Source of the DNA: Lachnospiraceae bacterium
GTDB taxonomy: Bacteria > Bacillota > Clostridia > Lachnospirales > Lachnospiraceae
Direction of reading: 5' to 3'
Length of the DNA: 64,000 nucleotides
Assembly (NCBI GenBank): GCA_014239155.1
Contig: JAAZZQ010000003.1
Span: forward strand, 124,001-188,000
Shown: in pieces, positions 8,251-18,600 of the stretch
Position numbering within the stretch: position 1 is the stretch's first letter
Layout: each line of letters starts with the position of its first letter
Translations under genes and position numbers: made by a program
Notes under the pieces: generated by a model
The model's input: the letters and a program-made list of their open reading frames with translations, nothing else
What the model was told of the DNA's origin: nothing
Databases searched by the model: none

Positions 8251-9186
8251 ATGCTCTGGAATGACAAACCCTATCACTCTCTTGACTATGAATTAAAAAA
8301 TAAATACGGTGAAAAGATCTACAAGATTGCTCTTGATGCGAACATGACTTGTCCAAACCGCGACGGGTCATGTGGCACCCGGGGCTGCATTTTTTGCAGT
8401 GCTGGCGGAAGCGGTGATTTTGCCGCAAAAGGAACCTCCATTACATACCAACTTGAAAAAGGAAAACAACTTTTCCACAATAAAAATATTGGAGACCATT
8501 TTATCGCCTACTTTCAGTCATATACTAATACCTATGCGCCAGTTTCAAAACTCGAGAAGCTCTACCGAGAGGCACTTGACGTTTCCTCTGTCGTAGGCAT
8601 CTCTATTGCAACCCGACCGGACTGTCTTGGCAACGATGTTCTTGCACTTCTTGATCGCCTCAACAAAGAATATCCAGATAAATTTATCTGGATTGAACTT
8701 GGACTACAAACCATTCACGAACACACTGCCACTCTTATTCGCCGCGGCTATCCACTTGCCATTTTTGAACAGGCTGTCACACAACTGCAAAAGATTTCTA
8801 TCCCAATAATAGCACATGTTATTATTGGGCTTCCCGGAGAAACGCAATTTATGATGCTTGAAACTTGCCATTTTTTGGCTCAGAAAAAGGTTAATGGTAT
8901 TAAATTACAACTGTTACATATCTTAAAAAACACAGATTTAGTCGAATTATACCAAAAGAAAACCTTTGAAATTCTTGACATGATGGAGTATATTGATATT
9001 ATAATCTCCTGCTTGGAAATCCTTCCTCCTGACATAGTGATACACCGCGTAACTGGCGATGGACCAAAAGACCTGCTGTTAGCTCCTCTGTGGAGTCTTG
9101 ACAAAAGACGCGTTTTAAACACACTCCATCAAGAAATGAAACGCCGCGACACATGGCAAGGTGTAAAATTTAGGAGCTGTAAATAA
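8251..9186 (+). CDS. TIGR01212-type radical SAM protein (YhcC/YtqA-like)
   Basis: Radical SAM enzyme of the YhcC/YtqA type; the substrate is unknown. The start is the ATG at 8251, one base after the malic enzyme stop; a frame extension to 8203 would overlap that gene and lacks family resemblance. KPYHSLDYELKNKYGEKIYKI... and CPNRDGSCGTRGCIFCSAGG are the family N-terminus and iron-sulfur cysteines, and IWIELGLQTIHEHT and VIIGLPGE follow the barrel. The 311 residues match the family (about 300-320). No strong ribosome site precedes it, so translation is likely coupled to the malic enzyme gene. Confidence 0.9.
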   Translation: MLWNDKPYHSLDYELKNKYGEKIYKIALDANMTCPNRDGSCGTRGCIFCSAGGSGDFAAKGTSITYQLEKGKQLFHNKNIGDHFIAYFQSYTNTYAPVSKLEKLYREALDVSSVVGISIATRPDCLGNDVLALLDRLNKEYPDKFIWIELGLQTIHEHTATLIRRGYPLAIFEQAVTQLQKISIPIIAHVIIGLPGETQFMMLETCHFLAQKKVNGIKLQLLHILKNTDLVELYQKKTFEILDMMEYIDIIISCLEILPPDIVIHRVTGDGPKDLLLAPLWSLDKRRVLNTLHQEMKRRDTWQGVKFRSCK

Positions 9187-9216
9187 TAAATATTGTACCA
9201 GAAAGGTGTGACAGAT

Positions 9217-9732
9217 ATGACCCAAGACCCTTTAACATTGTATAAGTTAATTATCTTATATATATTGGATAAAACACAGTTCAAACTCACCTACTCACAA
9301 ATCAGCAGCTTTATCCTCGAAAAAGAATACACGAATTTTATAACGTTACAGCAAGTAATCTCCGATCTACAAGACGCAGAGCTTATCAAAACAGACACCT
9401 CGCTAAACCGAACTTTCTTCTTTATCACAGAGGAAGGCCGCAATACTCTATCCTACTTTAAATACCGCATTAGTGATGCCATTATAGACGACATCAATAC
9501 ATTTCTATCAGAAAAACACTTTGAATTAAAAAGTGAAGCATCTATTTCAGCCAGATACTATAAAATACCGCTTGGTAAATATCAGGCAGAACTAATTGCA
9601 CAAGAAAAAAATACTGAACTGGTAAATATCAAAATTGCTGTTCCTACAGAAGATATTGCAAAAACGATTTGTGAAAACTGGTATGAAAAGAATGAACAAA
9701 TTTACAAATATTTAATGGAGGTGCTTATTTAA
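9217..9732 (+). CDS. DUF4364 family protein, winged-helix type
   Basis: 171 residues. The ATG at 9217 with GAAAGGTG upstream is preferred over the TTG at 9193. The N-terminal half (DPLTLYKLIILYILDKTQ..., YSQISSFILEKEYTNFITLQQVISDL...) reads like a winged-helix DNA-binding domain, and the C-terminal half is a beta-rich domain typical of DUF4364, a family common in Lachnospiraceae. The function is unknown; a transcriptional role is an inference. It follows the radical SAM gene by 30 bases and is likely cotranscribed. Confidence 0.82.
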   Translation: MTQDPLTLYKLIILYILDKTQFKLTYSQISSFILEKEYTNFITLQQVISDLQDAELIKTDTSLNRTFFFITEEGRNTLSYFKYRISDAIIDDINTFLSEKHFELKSEASISARYYKIPLGKYQAELIAQEKNTELVNIKIAVPTEDIAKTICENWYEKNEQIYKYLMEVLI

Positions 9733-9742
9733 GCGCCTTTTT
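9720..9742 (+). terminator. Terminator overlapping the end of the DUF4364 gene
   Basis: GGTGCTT/AAGCGCC forms a 7-bp stem (one G-T pair) followed by TTTTTAT. The stem contains the last codons and the TAA stop of the gene. Confidence 0.75.
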
Positions 9743-9747
9743 ATACA

Positions 9748-9865
9748 CACGAACCCCCAAAAGAAAACTGGCAGGTGCCCGGCGCATGCGTAGGAGAAGA
9801 AGAATCTTCCTCACGCAATTACGCCGCCTCATATAGAGAAGACAAGCCGCTGGCATAGGTTAAAT
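9748..9865. other. Intergenic hairpin of unknown meaning
   Basis: Contains the imperfect hairpin TGCGTAGGAGAAGA/TCTTCCTCACGCA in a locally GC-richer stretch between convergent genes. It looks like another interspersed element, but no second copy was found in the window. Confidence 0.3.
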
Positions 9866-9872
9866 CACTTTC

Positions 9873-11507
9873 TTAAGAGTTATTCTGTACTGCCACAAGA
9901 CTCTCTCCGCCATAAATCTTTCTAAGCTTTGGCTTTTCAATTTTTCCCGTCGGATTTCTCGGAATTTCTGCAAAAATAATCTTGCGCGGCCGCTTGTACT
10001 TTGGAAGTTTTAAGCAAAATGTATTGATCTCTTCCTCTGTGCAGTTCATACATTCTTTCACTTCTATAATGGCTGCTGTTATTTCTCCTAATCGCTTATC
10101 CGGAATGCCAATCACTGCGGCATCTTTCACCTTATTGCTTGTGCGAAGAAAATCTTCAATCTGAACAGGATAAATATTTTCACCGCCACTAATAACAACA
10201 TCCTTTTTGCGGTCCACCAAGAAAATAAAACCGTCTGCATCCTCCTGCGCCATATCTCCTGTAAACAACCAGCCATCACGCAATACTTCTTTCGTCGCCT
10301 GCTCATCATTGTAATAACAAGTCATAACACCAGGTCCTTTCACAGCAAGTTCTCCAACCTCACCGCGTGCTACCTGTTCTCCATCTTCTCCTACAATCTT
10401 AACTTGCCAGCCATACCCCGCCTTTCCAATTGCACCGACCTTATGAATATTTTCAACGCCTAAGTGCACGCACCCCGGTCCAATCGACTCACTTAGACCA
10501 TAATTTGTGTCATATTGATGATGTGGAAATACCTTTTTCCAGCGCTGTATTAAACTTTGCGGAACCGGTTGCGCGCCAATATGCATCAATCTCCACTGCG
10601 AGAGCTCATAGTCTGTTAAATGAATGTCTCCCCGATCAATCGCATCGAGAATATCTTGCGCCCAAGGTACCAAAAGCCACACAATCGTACATTTTTCTTT
10701 CGACACTGCATCCAGTATAAACTCTGGCTTTGTTCCCTTTAACAAAACTGCTTTTCCGCCCTCCAAAAAACTTCCAAACCAGTGCATTTTCGCTCCCGTA
10801 TGATAAAGTGGCGGAATACATAGAAAAATATCCTGTTTTGTCTGCCCATGATGATTCTGTTCAACCTTACACGAATGTATTAAGCTCTCATGGTTATGTA
10901 AAATTGCTTTTGGAAAACCTGTTGTGCCCGACGAGAAATAAATCGCGGCATCATCGGCGTCTGTCAAGACAATCATCGGTGTTTGACTCGAACAATTTGC
11001 CGTTAGGCTGTTGTAATCCTCCGCAAAGCTTGGACAACTGTCACCCACAAAAAATAACAGACGATTTTTACTAATACTCTCCGCAATCTCTTCTACACGA
11101 CCAATAAATTCCGGTCCAAACACAAGCACATCAACCTCAGCTAAATTCAAACAGTATTCAATTTCATCTGCTGCATAACGAAAATTAAGTGGCACTGCAA
11201 GCGCCCCTGTTTTTAAGACACCAAAATAAATTGGAAGCCACTCTAAACAGTTCATTAGCAGAATCGCCACCTTGTCCCCTTTTTTAACACCTCTCTGAAT
11301 CAATAAATTCGCAAAGCGATTCGCCTTCTCATTAAATACACTCCACGTAATTTCCCGACGATAATGTGTCACTGGATTTGGTTCAATCAACTCATATTCC
11401 TTCCAGGTCACACGGCGCGTCTCCTTAATTTCAGGATTAATTTCCACAAGACAAATGTCATTTCCATACAATTTGCAATTTCTCTCTAAAATATCTGTAA
11501 TTGGCAT
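9873..11507 (-). CDS. AMP-dependent acyl-CoA synthetase/ligase
   Basis: Adenylate-forming enzyme that activates a carboxylic acid to its CoA thioester via an acyl-AMP. 544 residues. Motifs in order: AIYFSSGTTGFPKAI (phosphate loop), NYGLSESIG (A5), GWLFTGDMAQEDADG (A7), FLVDRKKDVVISGGENIYP (hinge) and NPTGKIEKPKL with the catalytic lysine near the C-terminus. A short insertion near residues 30-50 (EYELIEPNPVTHYRREIT) looks like a partial duplication of the RxxTW edge. The acid cannot be read from the sequence; a medium/branched or aryl acid would fit the iorAB and paaK genes in the window. CAAAGGAG precedes the ATG. Confidence 0.88.
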   Translation of the reverse strand: MPITDILERNCKLYGNDICLVEINPEIKETRRVTWKEYELIEPNPVTHYRREITWSVFNEKANRFANLLIQRGVKKGDKVAILLMNCLEWLPIYFGVLKTGALAVPLNFRYAADEIEYCLNLAEVDVLVFGPEFIGRVEEIAESISKNRLLFFVGDSCPSFAEDYNSLTANCSSQTPMIVLTDADDAAIYFSSGTTGFPKAILHNHESLIHSCKVEQNHHGQTKQDIFLCIPPLYHTGAKMHWFGSFLEGGKAVLLKGTKPEFILDAVSKEKCTIVWLLVPWAQDILDAIDRGDIHLTDYELSQWRLMHIGAQPVPQSLIQRWKKVFPHHQYDTNYGLSESIGPGCVHLGVENIHKVGAIGKAGYGWQVKIVGEDGEQVARGEVGELAVKGPGVMTCYYNDEQATKEVLRDGWLFTGDMAQEDADGFIFLVDRKKDVVISGGENIYPVQIEDFLRTSNKVKDAAVIGIPDKRLGEITAAIIEVKECMNCTEEEINTFCLKLPKYKRPRKIIFAEIPRNPTGKIEKPKLRKIYGGESLVAVQNNS

Positions 11508-11676
11508 TGTTACTACTCCTTTGATTTGTTTTATATTGCTGTGTACAATGTTCTTTACACAGCACCTTTCATTATATTATGCCACTTTAAAGCATCAAAG
11601 TAAACCTATTTTCTCTATTTTCTCAATCACACAACTATGTGACTATTCCCATACAACCACCTTTTAGATTAAATTT

Positions 11677-12243
11677 TTATTTAGAAGCCAGTTGCATACA
11701 AATCCAATTTGCAATTATTTCGGTTCCTTTTGCTGTCTGTAAAAAGCCATTTAATATTATATCAGACTTCCATTTTGTCGGTTCTACATACTCTTTCTGT
11801 CTAGGTTGAACCGCTTGAACATATCTATTTGTTATTTCATTTAACTGTTGTCCAAAAGATAAATTTCTCAACACACGCCTTGCAAATCTCTCATCTGAAT
11901 CACAATCAACAAAAATCTTCAAATCCAACAATGCAACAATCTTTTCATCCCAGAGAGAAAATAGCCCCTCTATAATAAGAACATGGTACTCCCCTATTGC
12001 TTTTTGCGCATCCAAATAACACTGCTCTAAGTCAAGTGCTCTTGGTTCATTATCATCAATATATTCCACCCCATCTGTTATGCCACTTATTCTAGGCCGA
12101 TCTGCTTCTTTTCTATAATACTCATCCATGTGAATCACATGCACTTTATAATTATTTTCCAAAAGCTTTTTTAAATCCTCTGAAATTGTGGATTTTCCAC
12201 TTGCACTCGCCCCTGCAAGACCAACAACATACGTTCTGTCCAT
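11677..12243 (-). CDS. Uridine kinase-like P-loop kinase
   Basis: 188 residues of the uridine kinase/phosphoribulokinase fold. Walker A is GLAGASASGKST, VIHMDEYYRK fits the substrate-binding segment, and VLIIEGLFSLW the Walker B strand. Uridine kinases are usually a little longer (about 205-210), and this one lacks some C-terminal sequence, so the phosphate acceptor could be another small molecule. AAAGGAG precedes the ATG. It is monocistronic, 170 bases from the acyl-CoA ligase on the same strand. Confidence 0.8.
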   Translation of the reverse strand: MDRTYVVGLAGASASGKSTISEDLKKLLENNYKVHVIHMDEYYRKEADRPRISGITDGVEYIDDNEPRALDLEQCYLDAQKAIGEYHVLIIEGLFSLWDEKIVALLDLKIFVDCDSDERFARRVLRNLSFGQQLNEITNRYVQAVQPRQKEYVEPTKWKSDIILNGFLQTAKGTEIIANWICMQLASK

Positions 12244-12317
12244 TACAATTCTCCTTTCCTAAAAACATTTTGTAATGATTTATATTGAGCGCCAATTGAA
12301 TTTGCAGTATGACGCCG

Positions 12318-12380
12318 ACTGCAAACCGCTAGCCAAATACCTTCGCTGTAACAATACTGTAAATCCTAGCGGTTTGCAGT
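12318..12380. repeat. 15-bp perfect inverted repeat with 33-base spacer
   Basis: ACTGCAAACCGCTAG (12318-12332) pairs with CTAGCGGTTTGCAGT (12366-12380). It is in the gap between divergent genes, is not followed by a T run, and is more likely a repeat element than a terminator. Confidence 0.6.
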
Positions 12381-12516
12381 ATAACAGCAGTTTCAGATTC
12401 TTATTTTTTATTTATTCCAAAAATAATATTAGGGATTTACTCCCTCCTTCTATTCCACCATTATATAAATTTTTTTGGATTTTGCAAGTTATATTGCAAA
12501 ACAACCCCTTAAATAT

Positions 12517-12559
12517 GTTACAGTTCAGCAAGACTGAACTATAATAGCAGCGAGCATGT
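12517..12559. repeat. Truncated MITE-like copy X3
   Basis: Begins with GTTACAGTTCAG and continues into a second arm CTGAACTATAAT and then AGCAGCGAGCATG, which follows the left end of the element at 23833 base for base with a few changes. No matching far end was found, so it is an internal deletion or a decayed copy. Confidence 0.55.
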
Positions 12560-12631
12560 TAAAAAATTCAATTATAGAATTATATCTAAATTTATGATAA
12601 AATAAATATTATTTCGACAAGGAGAGTTTTT

Positions 12632-13171
12632 ATGTTTATTCAATACAAAAATTTGACATTGAGAAATGCAACAATCCAAGATGCAAAATTACTATCGTCT
12701 TGGTGGAATGACGGCGCGGTAATGGCTCATGCCGGATTTCCAAATGGAACTGGTCAAACAGTTTCTGAAATTGCGGAACGCATCCAGAAAGACACCAACG
12801 ACAATAGACGTCTTATTATTGAACATTCTCACAAGCCTATTGGCGAAATGAATTATAGAACATATTCCAATCAGGAAAACGCCAAAATTGCTGAAATTGG
12901 AATTAAAATCTGTGTATTCTCCGAACAAGAAAAAGGCTATGGAAAAATTGTGTTAAGTATGCTCATTTCATTCCTGTTTCACGACTTGGAATATCAAAAA
13001 ATTATTCTTGACACAAATTTAAACAACAAACGGGCACAGCATGTTTACGAGGAATTAGGATTTAAAAAGCTGCAAGTCCATATAAATTCATGGAAAAACC
13101 AGCTTGGTGAACTGCAATCTTCTGTGGACTATGAATTAATTCCAGAAGATTTTGTAAATTTTACAAAATAA
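12632..13171 (+). CDS. GNAT family acetyltransferase
   Basis: 179 residues with a GNAT fold. LRNATIQDAKLLSSWWNDGAVM at the N-terminus, PIGEMNYRTY as the central strand, EIGIKICVFSEQEKGYGKIVLSMLISF as the acetyl-CoA pyrophosphate loop, and LDTNLNNKRAQHVYEELGF as the C-terminal motif. It resembles RimJ/RimL- and aminoglycoside 6'-acetyltransferase-like enzymes; the substrate is unknown. CAAGGAGAG precedes the ATG. Confidence 0.85.
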   Translation: MFIQYKNLTLRNATIQDAKLLSSWWNDGAVMAHAGFPNGTGQTVSEIAERIQKDTNDNRRLIIEHSHKPIGEMNYRTYSNQENAKIAEIGIKICVFSEQEKGYGKIVLSMLISFLFHDLEYQKIILDTNLNNKRAQHVYEELGFKKLQVHINSWKNQLGELQSSVDYELIPEDFVNFTK

Positions 13172-13172
13172 A

Positions 13173-13201
13173 TTGACGGAACTCTATTTTTTCACTATCA
13201 T
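13173..13201 (+). promoter_or_regulatory. Promoter of iorA
   Basis: TTGACG (13173-13178), 17-base spacer, TATCAT (13196-13201). It starts just after the GNAT stop codon and lies 57 bases before the iorA ATG, suggesting independent transcription of iorA-iorB-carB. Confidence 0.5.
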
Positions 13202-13257
13202 AGTTATGAGTGTCAAGTGATAATAGGAATTTTCAACAAACAGAAAGGAATTAACAA

Positions 13258-14994
13258 ATGAGCAAAACAAAAATCATGCTGGGCAATGAAGCAATTGCCC
13301 GCGGTGCTTATGAAGCTGGCGTTAAAGTGTCCAGCGCTTATCCCGGAACACCTAGCACCGAAATCAGTGAAAATATTGTAAAGTACCCGGAAATCTACGC
13401 AGAGTGGGCTCCGAATGAAAAAGTTGCTATGGAGGTTGCCATTGGCGCATCCATCAGCGGTGTGCGTGCTATGGCCTCCATGAAAATGGTCGGTGTTAAC
13501 GTGGCAAGCGACCCTTTGTATACCGTGTCCTACATTGGCGCAAACGGTGGTCTTGTCATTGCGGCAGCAGATGACCCTGGTTTATACTCCTCTCAAAATG
13601 AGCAAGACTCCCGCTGTGTAGCACGCGTTGCACAAGTTCCTGTACTAGAGCCCTCTGATTCACAGGAAGCAAAAGATTTCACAAAACTTGCTTTTGAATA
13701 CAGCGAAAAATACGATACACCTGTTATGATTCGCACAACTACCCGACTTGCACATTCACAAGGTCCAGTCACACTCGAAGATCGCCAAGAGATAGCGGAC
13801 AAGCCTTATGAGCGCTGCTCCGCTAAAAATGTAATGATGCCAGCAAACGCAAAGGGACGTCACATACACGTAGAAAAACGCCTAAAACAGATGGCAGAAG
13901 ACGCCTGCGAATTTGCAATTAACAAAGCCATTTACAAAGATACTTCTGTCGGATTTATCACAAGTGGTATTCCTTATACATATGTGGCGGAGGCAATGCC
14001 AGAAGCCAGCGTGTTAAAGCTTGGTCTTGTACACCCACTTCCCAGAAAATTAATTGAAGAATTTGCATCCAAAGTTGACAAACTCTATATTTTTGAGGAA
14101 CTTGAACCACTCATTGAAGAACAAGTCAAGTCTTGGGGGATTGAATGTATTGGCAAAGAACTTTTTACTCTGCAAGGAGAATACAGTGCCAATATGATTC
14201 GTGAGCGCGTACTTGGCATGAAACTTGAAATCGCCGCACCCGCACAAGTTCCAGCAAGACCACCAATTTTATGTCCTGGCTGCCCACACAGAAGTACTTT
14301 TTCTGTGCTTAAAAAACTTGGTATCCACGGCGCGGGGGATATTGGCTGCTATACACTTGGCGCAGTTCCTCCGTTAAATGTTATTGACACAACTGTATGT
14401 ATGGGTGCTTCTATTTCAACCTTACATGGCATGGAAAAAGCAAAAGGAAAAGACTACATTAAAAATTGGGTTGCATTGATTGGTGACTCCACCTTTTTGC
14501 ACACTGGCGTCAATTCACTAATGAATATGGTGTACAATCAATCAACTGGGACAGTTCTTATTCTCGATAACTCCACCACTGGCATGACAGGGCACCAAGA
14601 CCATGCTGCGACCGGAAAAATGCTAAATGGCAAAGAAACCAAAGCAATCAGTCTCTATCATCTGTGCAAGGCAATTGGCGTAGAACATGTCTATGAGGTT
14701 GACGCATTTGATATTGAGGAGCTTGAAAAACTTGTCAAACGCGAGGTGGCGCGCGACGAAGTATCCGTTTTAATTGTCTGTGCTCCTTGCGCCCTGCTAA
14801 AATCACAAGCTACAAAAAAGAAATGTATTACAATACCTGAAAAGTGTAAAAAATGTGGTATGTGCCTTATCCCTGGCTGTCCTGCGCTCACCCAAAATGA
14901 AGATGGCACTGTCAAAATTGACGATACCATGTGTAATGGCTGTGGTCTGTGTATGAAACGCTGCAAATTCAACGCTATTGCGTGTGTGGAATAA
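13258..14994 (+). CDS. iorA: Indolepyruvate:ferredoxin oxidoreductase, alpha subunit
   Basis: Thiamine-diphosphate enzyme that oxidatively decarboxylates aryl-pyruvates (indolepyruvate, phenylpyruvate and related) to aryl-acetyl-CoA, reducing ferredoxin. 578 residues. The N-terminal pyrimidine-binding domain contains SSAYPGTPSTEI and KVAMEVAIGASISG. ILCPGCPHR and the TPP-binding GDSTFLHTGVNSLMN follow at about residues 337 and 416. The C-terminus carries two ferredoxin-like clusters, CKKCGMCLIPGCP and CNGCGLCMKRC. Upstream AGAAAGGAATTAACA is the ribosome site. iorB follows after 32 bases, so a heterodimer is expected. The name indolepyruvate oxidoreductase reflects the family; the true substrate is not shown by sequence. 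Confidence 0.94.
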   Translation: MSKTKIMLGNEAIARGAYEAGVKVSSAYPGTPSTEISENIVKYPEIYAEWAPNEKVAMEVAIGASISGVRAMASMKMVGVNVASDPLYTVSYIGANGGLVIAAADDPGLYSSQNEQDSRCVARVAQVPVLEPSDSQEAKDFTKLAFEYSEKYDTPVMIRTTTRLAHSQGPVTLEDRQEIADKPYERCSAKNVMMPANAKGRHIHVEKRLKQMAEDACEFAINKAIYKDTSVGFITSGIPYTYVAEAMPEASVLKLGLVHPLPRKLIEEFASKVDKLYIFEELEPLIEEQVKSWGIECIGKELFTLQGEYSANMIRERVLGMKLEIAAPAQVPARPPILCPGCPHRSTFSVLKKLGIHGAGDIGCYTLGAVPPLNVIDTTVCMGASISTLHGMEKAKGKDYIKNWVALIGDSTFLHTGVNSLMNMVYNQSTGTVLILDNSTTGMTGHQDHAATGKMLNGKETKAISLYHLCKAIGVEHVYEVDAFDIEELEKLVKREVARDEVSVLIVCAPCALLKSQATKKKCITIPEKCKKCGMCLIPGCPALTQNEDGTVKIDDTMCNGCGLCMKRCKFNAIACVE

Positions 14995-15026
14995 TAATTG
15001 CGGGCAAACTATAAATGGAGGTTTTT

Positions 15027-15596
15027 ATGATTACAAAAAATATTATGATCGTCGGCGTGGGTGGTCAAGGTACACTGCTCACAAGCCGCATTCTTGGCGG
15101 AATCATCACAAAGGCAGGCTATGATGTCAAACTCTCTGAAGTACATGGTATGGCGCAGCGTGGTGGAAGTGTCGTTACATTTGTTCGCTATGGCGATGCT
15201 GTGGCGGAACCCATTGTGGAAGAAGGCCAAGCAGATGTACTAATTGCTTTTGAACGGCTTGAGGCACTGCGCTATGCTCATTTTCTAAAAAAAGACGGTG
15301 TTATTATTGTCAACGATCAGCGAATTGACCCCATCACTGTTGTGACAAATGCCGCACAATATCCTGAAAACATTATTGAAACGCTAAAAAGAGAGCATAA
15401 TGTTGTTGCAGTTGATGCTATGGACGAAGCAAGAAAACTTGGGAACACAAAAGTGTTTAATACAGTTATTGTCGGCGTCGCTGCAAAACGTATGGACTTT
15501 GAAAAAACACAATGGCTTGAGGTTATTGAGGCTACTGTTCCACCCAAAACTGTCGAAATAAACAAAGCTGCATTTGAAGCGGGATATACAATGTAA
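15027..15596 (+). CDS. iorB: Indolepyruvate:ferredoxin oxidoreductase, beta subunit
   Basis: 189 residues, the gamma-type 2-oxoacid oxidoreductase domain partner of IorA. The start is the ATG at 15027, 7 bases after GGAGG (15018-15022); the ATG at 15015 overlaps that ribosome site and is not preferred. IMIVGVGGQGTLLTSRILG is the family glycine-rich N-terminus, and EVHGMAQRGGSVVTFVR the central motif. It lies between iorA and carB. Confidence 0.93.
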   Translation: MITKNIMIVGVGGQGTLLTSRILGGIITKAGYDVKLSEVHGMAQRGGSVVTFVRYGDAVAEPIVEEGQADVLIAFERLEALRYAHFLKKDGVIIVNDQRIDPITVVTNAAQYPENIIETLKREHNVVAVDAMDEARKLGNTKVFNTVIVGVAAKRMDFEKTQWLEVIEATVPPKTVEINKAAFEAGYTM

Positions 15597-15634
15597 AACA
15601 ATTCCGAAAGACTATAAAAAAACGGAGGTTAATT

Positions 15635-18600
15635 ATGCCCAAAAGAAATGATATTAACAAAGTCCTGATTATTGGTTCTGGACCAATCATTATTGGTCAA
15701 GCATGTGAATTTGACTATTCTGGGACACAAGCTTGCAAGGCACTGCGCAAGCTTGGATATGAAATCGTTCTGGTAAACTCAAATCCCGCAACTATTATGA
15801 CAGATCCCGAAATCGCAGATGTAACCTATATTGAACCCTTAAATGTTCGTCGTTTGGAACAAATTATCGCAAAAGAGCGCCCTGATGCACTCCTCCCCAA
15901 TTTAGGAGGACAATCAGGTCTAAACTTATGTTCAGAACTTGCAAAGGAAGGGATTCTTGACAAATATCATGTACAAGTGATTGGTGTGCAGGTTGATGCC
16001 ATTGAGCGCGGTGAGGATCGTATTGCATTTAAAAAATCAATGGACTCCATTGGCGTTGAGATGGCAAAAAGTGAAGTTTCCTACAGCGTGGAAGAAGCAC
16101 TTGCCATTGCAGACAGGCTTGGGTATCCAGTTGTATTGCGCCCTGCATACACTATGGGCGGCGCAGGCGGTGGGCTTGTATACAATAAAGAAGAATTAAA
16201 AACTGTCTGTGCGCGTGGTCTTCAAGCAAGCCTTGTCGGTCAAGTTCTCGTCGAGGAATCCATTCTTGGCTGGGAAGAACTGGAACTGGAAATTGTGCGT
16301 GATGCTGAAGGCAACATGATTACAGTCTGCTTTATTGAAAATATTGACCCTCTTGGTACACACACTGGTGATTCCTTCTGCTCTGCTCCCATGCTCACCA
16401 TCTCTAAGGAGCTTCAAAAGCGCCTTCAAGAGCAGGCATATCGCATAGTGGACTCTGTTAAAGTCATTGGCGGCACCAATGTACAATTTGCCCATGACCC
16501 AATCACAGACCGCATTGTCGTGATTGAGATTAACCCCAGAACTTCCCGTTCCTCTGCACTTGCCTCCAAAGCAACTGGATTCCCCATTGCGCTTGTCTCC
16601 GCCATGCTCGCCGCTGGACTAACCTTAAAAGAAATTGAGTGCGGCAAATATGGCACTTTAGATAAATATGTGCCTGACGGAGACTATATTGTAATTAAAT
16701 TTGCGCGTTGGGCATTTGAAAAATTTAAGGGTGTTGAGGACAAACTTGGCACACAAATGCGCGCTGTCGGCGAAGTTATGAGCATTGGCAAAACCTACAA
16801 AGAAGCATTCCAGAAAGCAATCCGAAGCCTTGAAACAGGAAGATATGGACTTGGACATGCCAAAGACTATGACACCAAAACAAAAGAAGAATTGCTGTTA
16901 ATGTTAGCGCATCCGTCTAGTGACCGCCATTTTATTATGTACGAAGCGCTGCGAAAAGGTGCCACTGTAGACGAAATTTTTGATATTACCAAGGTAAAAC
17001 ACTACTTTGTAAAACAGATGCAAGAGCTTGTCGAAGAAGAGGAAGCACTCATACGATCAAAAGGAACATTGCCCTCTGACGAAGCACTCATTTCTGCAAA
17101 GAAAAACGGATTTTCCGACAAATATCTTAGTCAAATTTTAGAAATCCCAGAGGAAACCATTCGCAACAGACGACTTGCACTTGATATTGAGGAGGCTTGG
17201 GAAGGTGTCCATGTCAGCGGCACACCAAACAGTGCTTACTATTACTCCACCTACAATGCAACCGATAAAAATTGTGTTCGTACCGACAAACCCAAAATTA
17301 TGATTCTTGGTGGCGGACCAAATAGAATTGGACAAGGAATTGAATTTGATTACTGTTGTGTTCATGCTTCCCTTGCGCTAAAGGAACTTGGCTTTGAGAC
17401 AATTATTGTCAATTGTAATCCCGAGACTGTCTCAACTGACTATGATACCTCTGACAAACTCTACTTTGAACCACTTACTTTAGAAGATGTACTCAGCATT
17501 TACCACAAGGAAAAACCACTTGGCGTTATCGCCCAGTTTGGCGGTCAGACACCACTCAATCTTGCCTCAGAACTTGAAAAAAATGGTGTAAAAATCCTTG
17601 GTACACCGCCTTCTGTCATTGACCTTGCAGAAGACCGTGACCTGTTCCGCTCCATGATGGACAAACTGAACATTCCAATGCCCGAGGCGGGTATGGCGAC
17701 AACCATTGAGGAAGCGCTGGAAATCGCAAATAAAATTGGTTATCCTGTTATGGTGCGCCCTTCCTATGTACTTGGAGGGCGTGGCATGGAAGTGGTATAT
17801 GACGACCAAAGTATGGCAGGTTATATGAACGCTGCTGTCGGTGTAACGCCTGACAGACCAATTTTAATTGACCGCTTCCTAAACCATGCGCTTGAGTGCG
17901 AAGCAGATGCCATTAGCGACGGCACACATGCTTTTGTTCCCGCTGTTATGGAACATATTGAACTTGCTGGTGTTCACTCTGGTGACTCTGCCTGCATAAT
18001 TCCGTCCGTGCATATCACAGCAGAAAATGTGGCAACAATTAAAGAATACACCAAGAAAATTGCAGAGGAAATGCATGTCAAGGGGCTGATGAATATGCAA
18101 TATGCGATTGAAAAAGGCAAAGTGTATGTACTTGAGGCAAACCCGCGCGCATCACGCACTGTGCCGCTTGTATCCAAAGTATGTAACATTCGCATGGTGC
18201 CACTTGCAACCGATATTATTACCTCTGAGATTACTTCGCGCCCTTCACCTGTCCCAAATTTAAAAGAGAAGGACATTCCATACTATGGGGTAAAGGAAGC
18301 AGTTTTTCCATTCAATATGTTCCCAGAAGTGGACCCTGTACTTGGCCCAGAAATGCGCTCAACAGGAGAAGTGCTTGGACTCTCTCCCTATTATGGAGAA
18401 GCTTTCTACAAAGCACAGGAAGCGACACAGACACAACTTCCTCTTGGCGGAACTGTTTTGATTTCTGTCAACAGTAAGGACAAACCTGAAGTGATAGAAA
18501 TTGCACAGCTTTTTAAAGAAGCTGGATTTGAAATTATTGCAACTGGCGGAACTTACAATGCAATCTCCGAGGCGGGTATAGAAGCAGAACCTGTAAAAAA

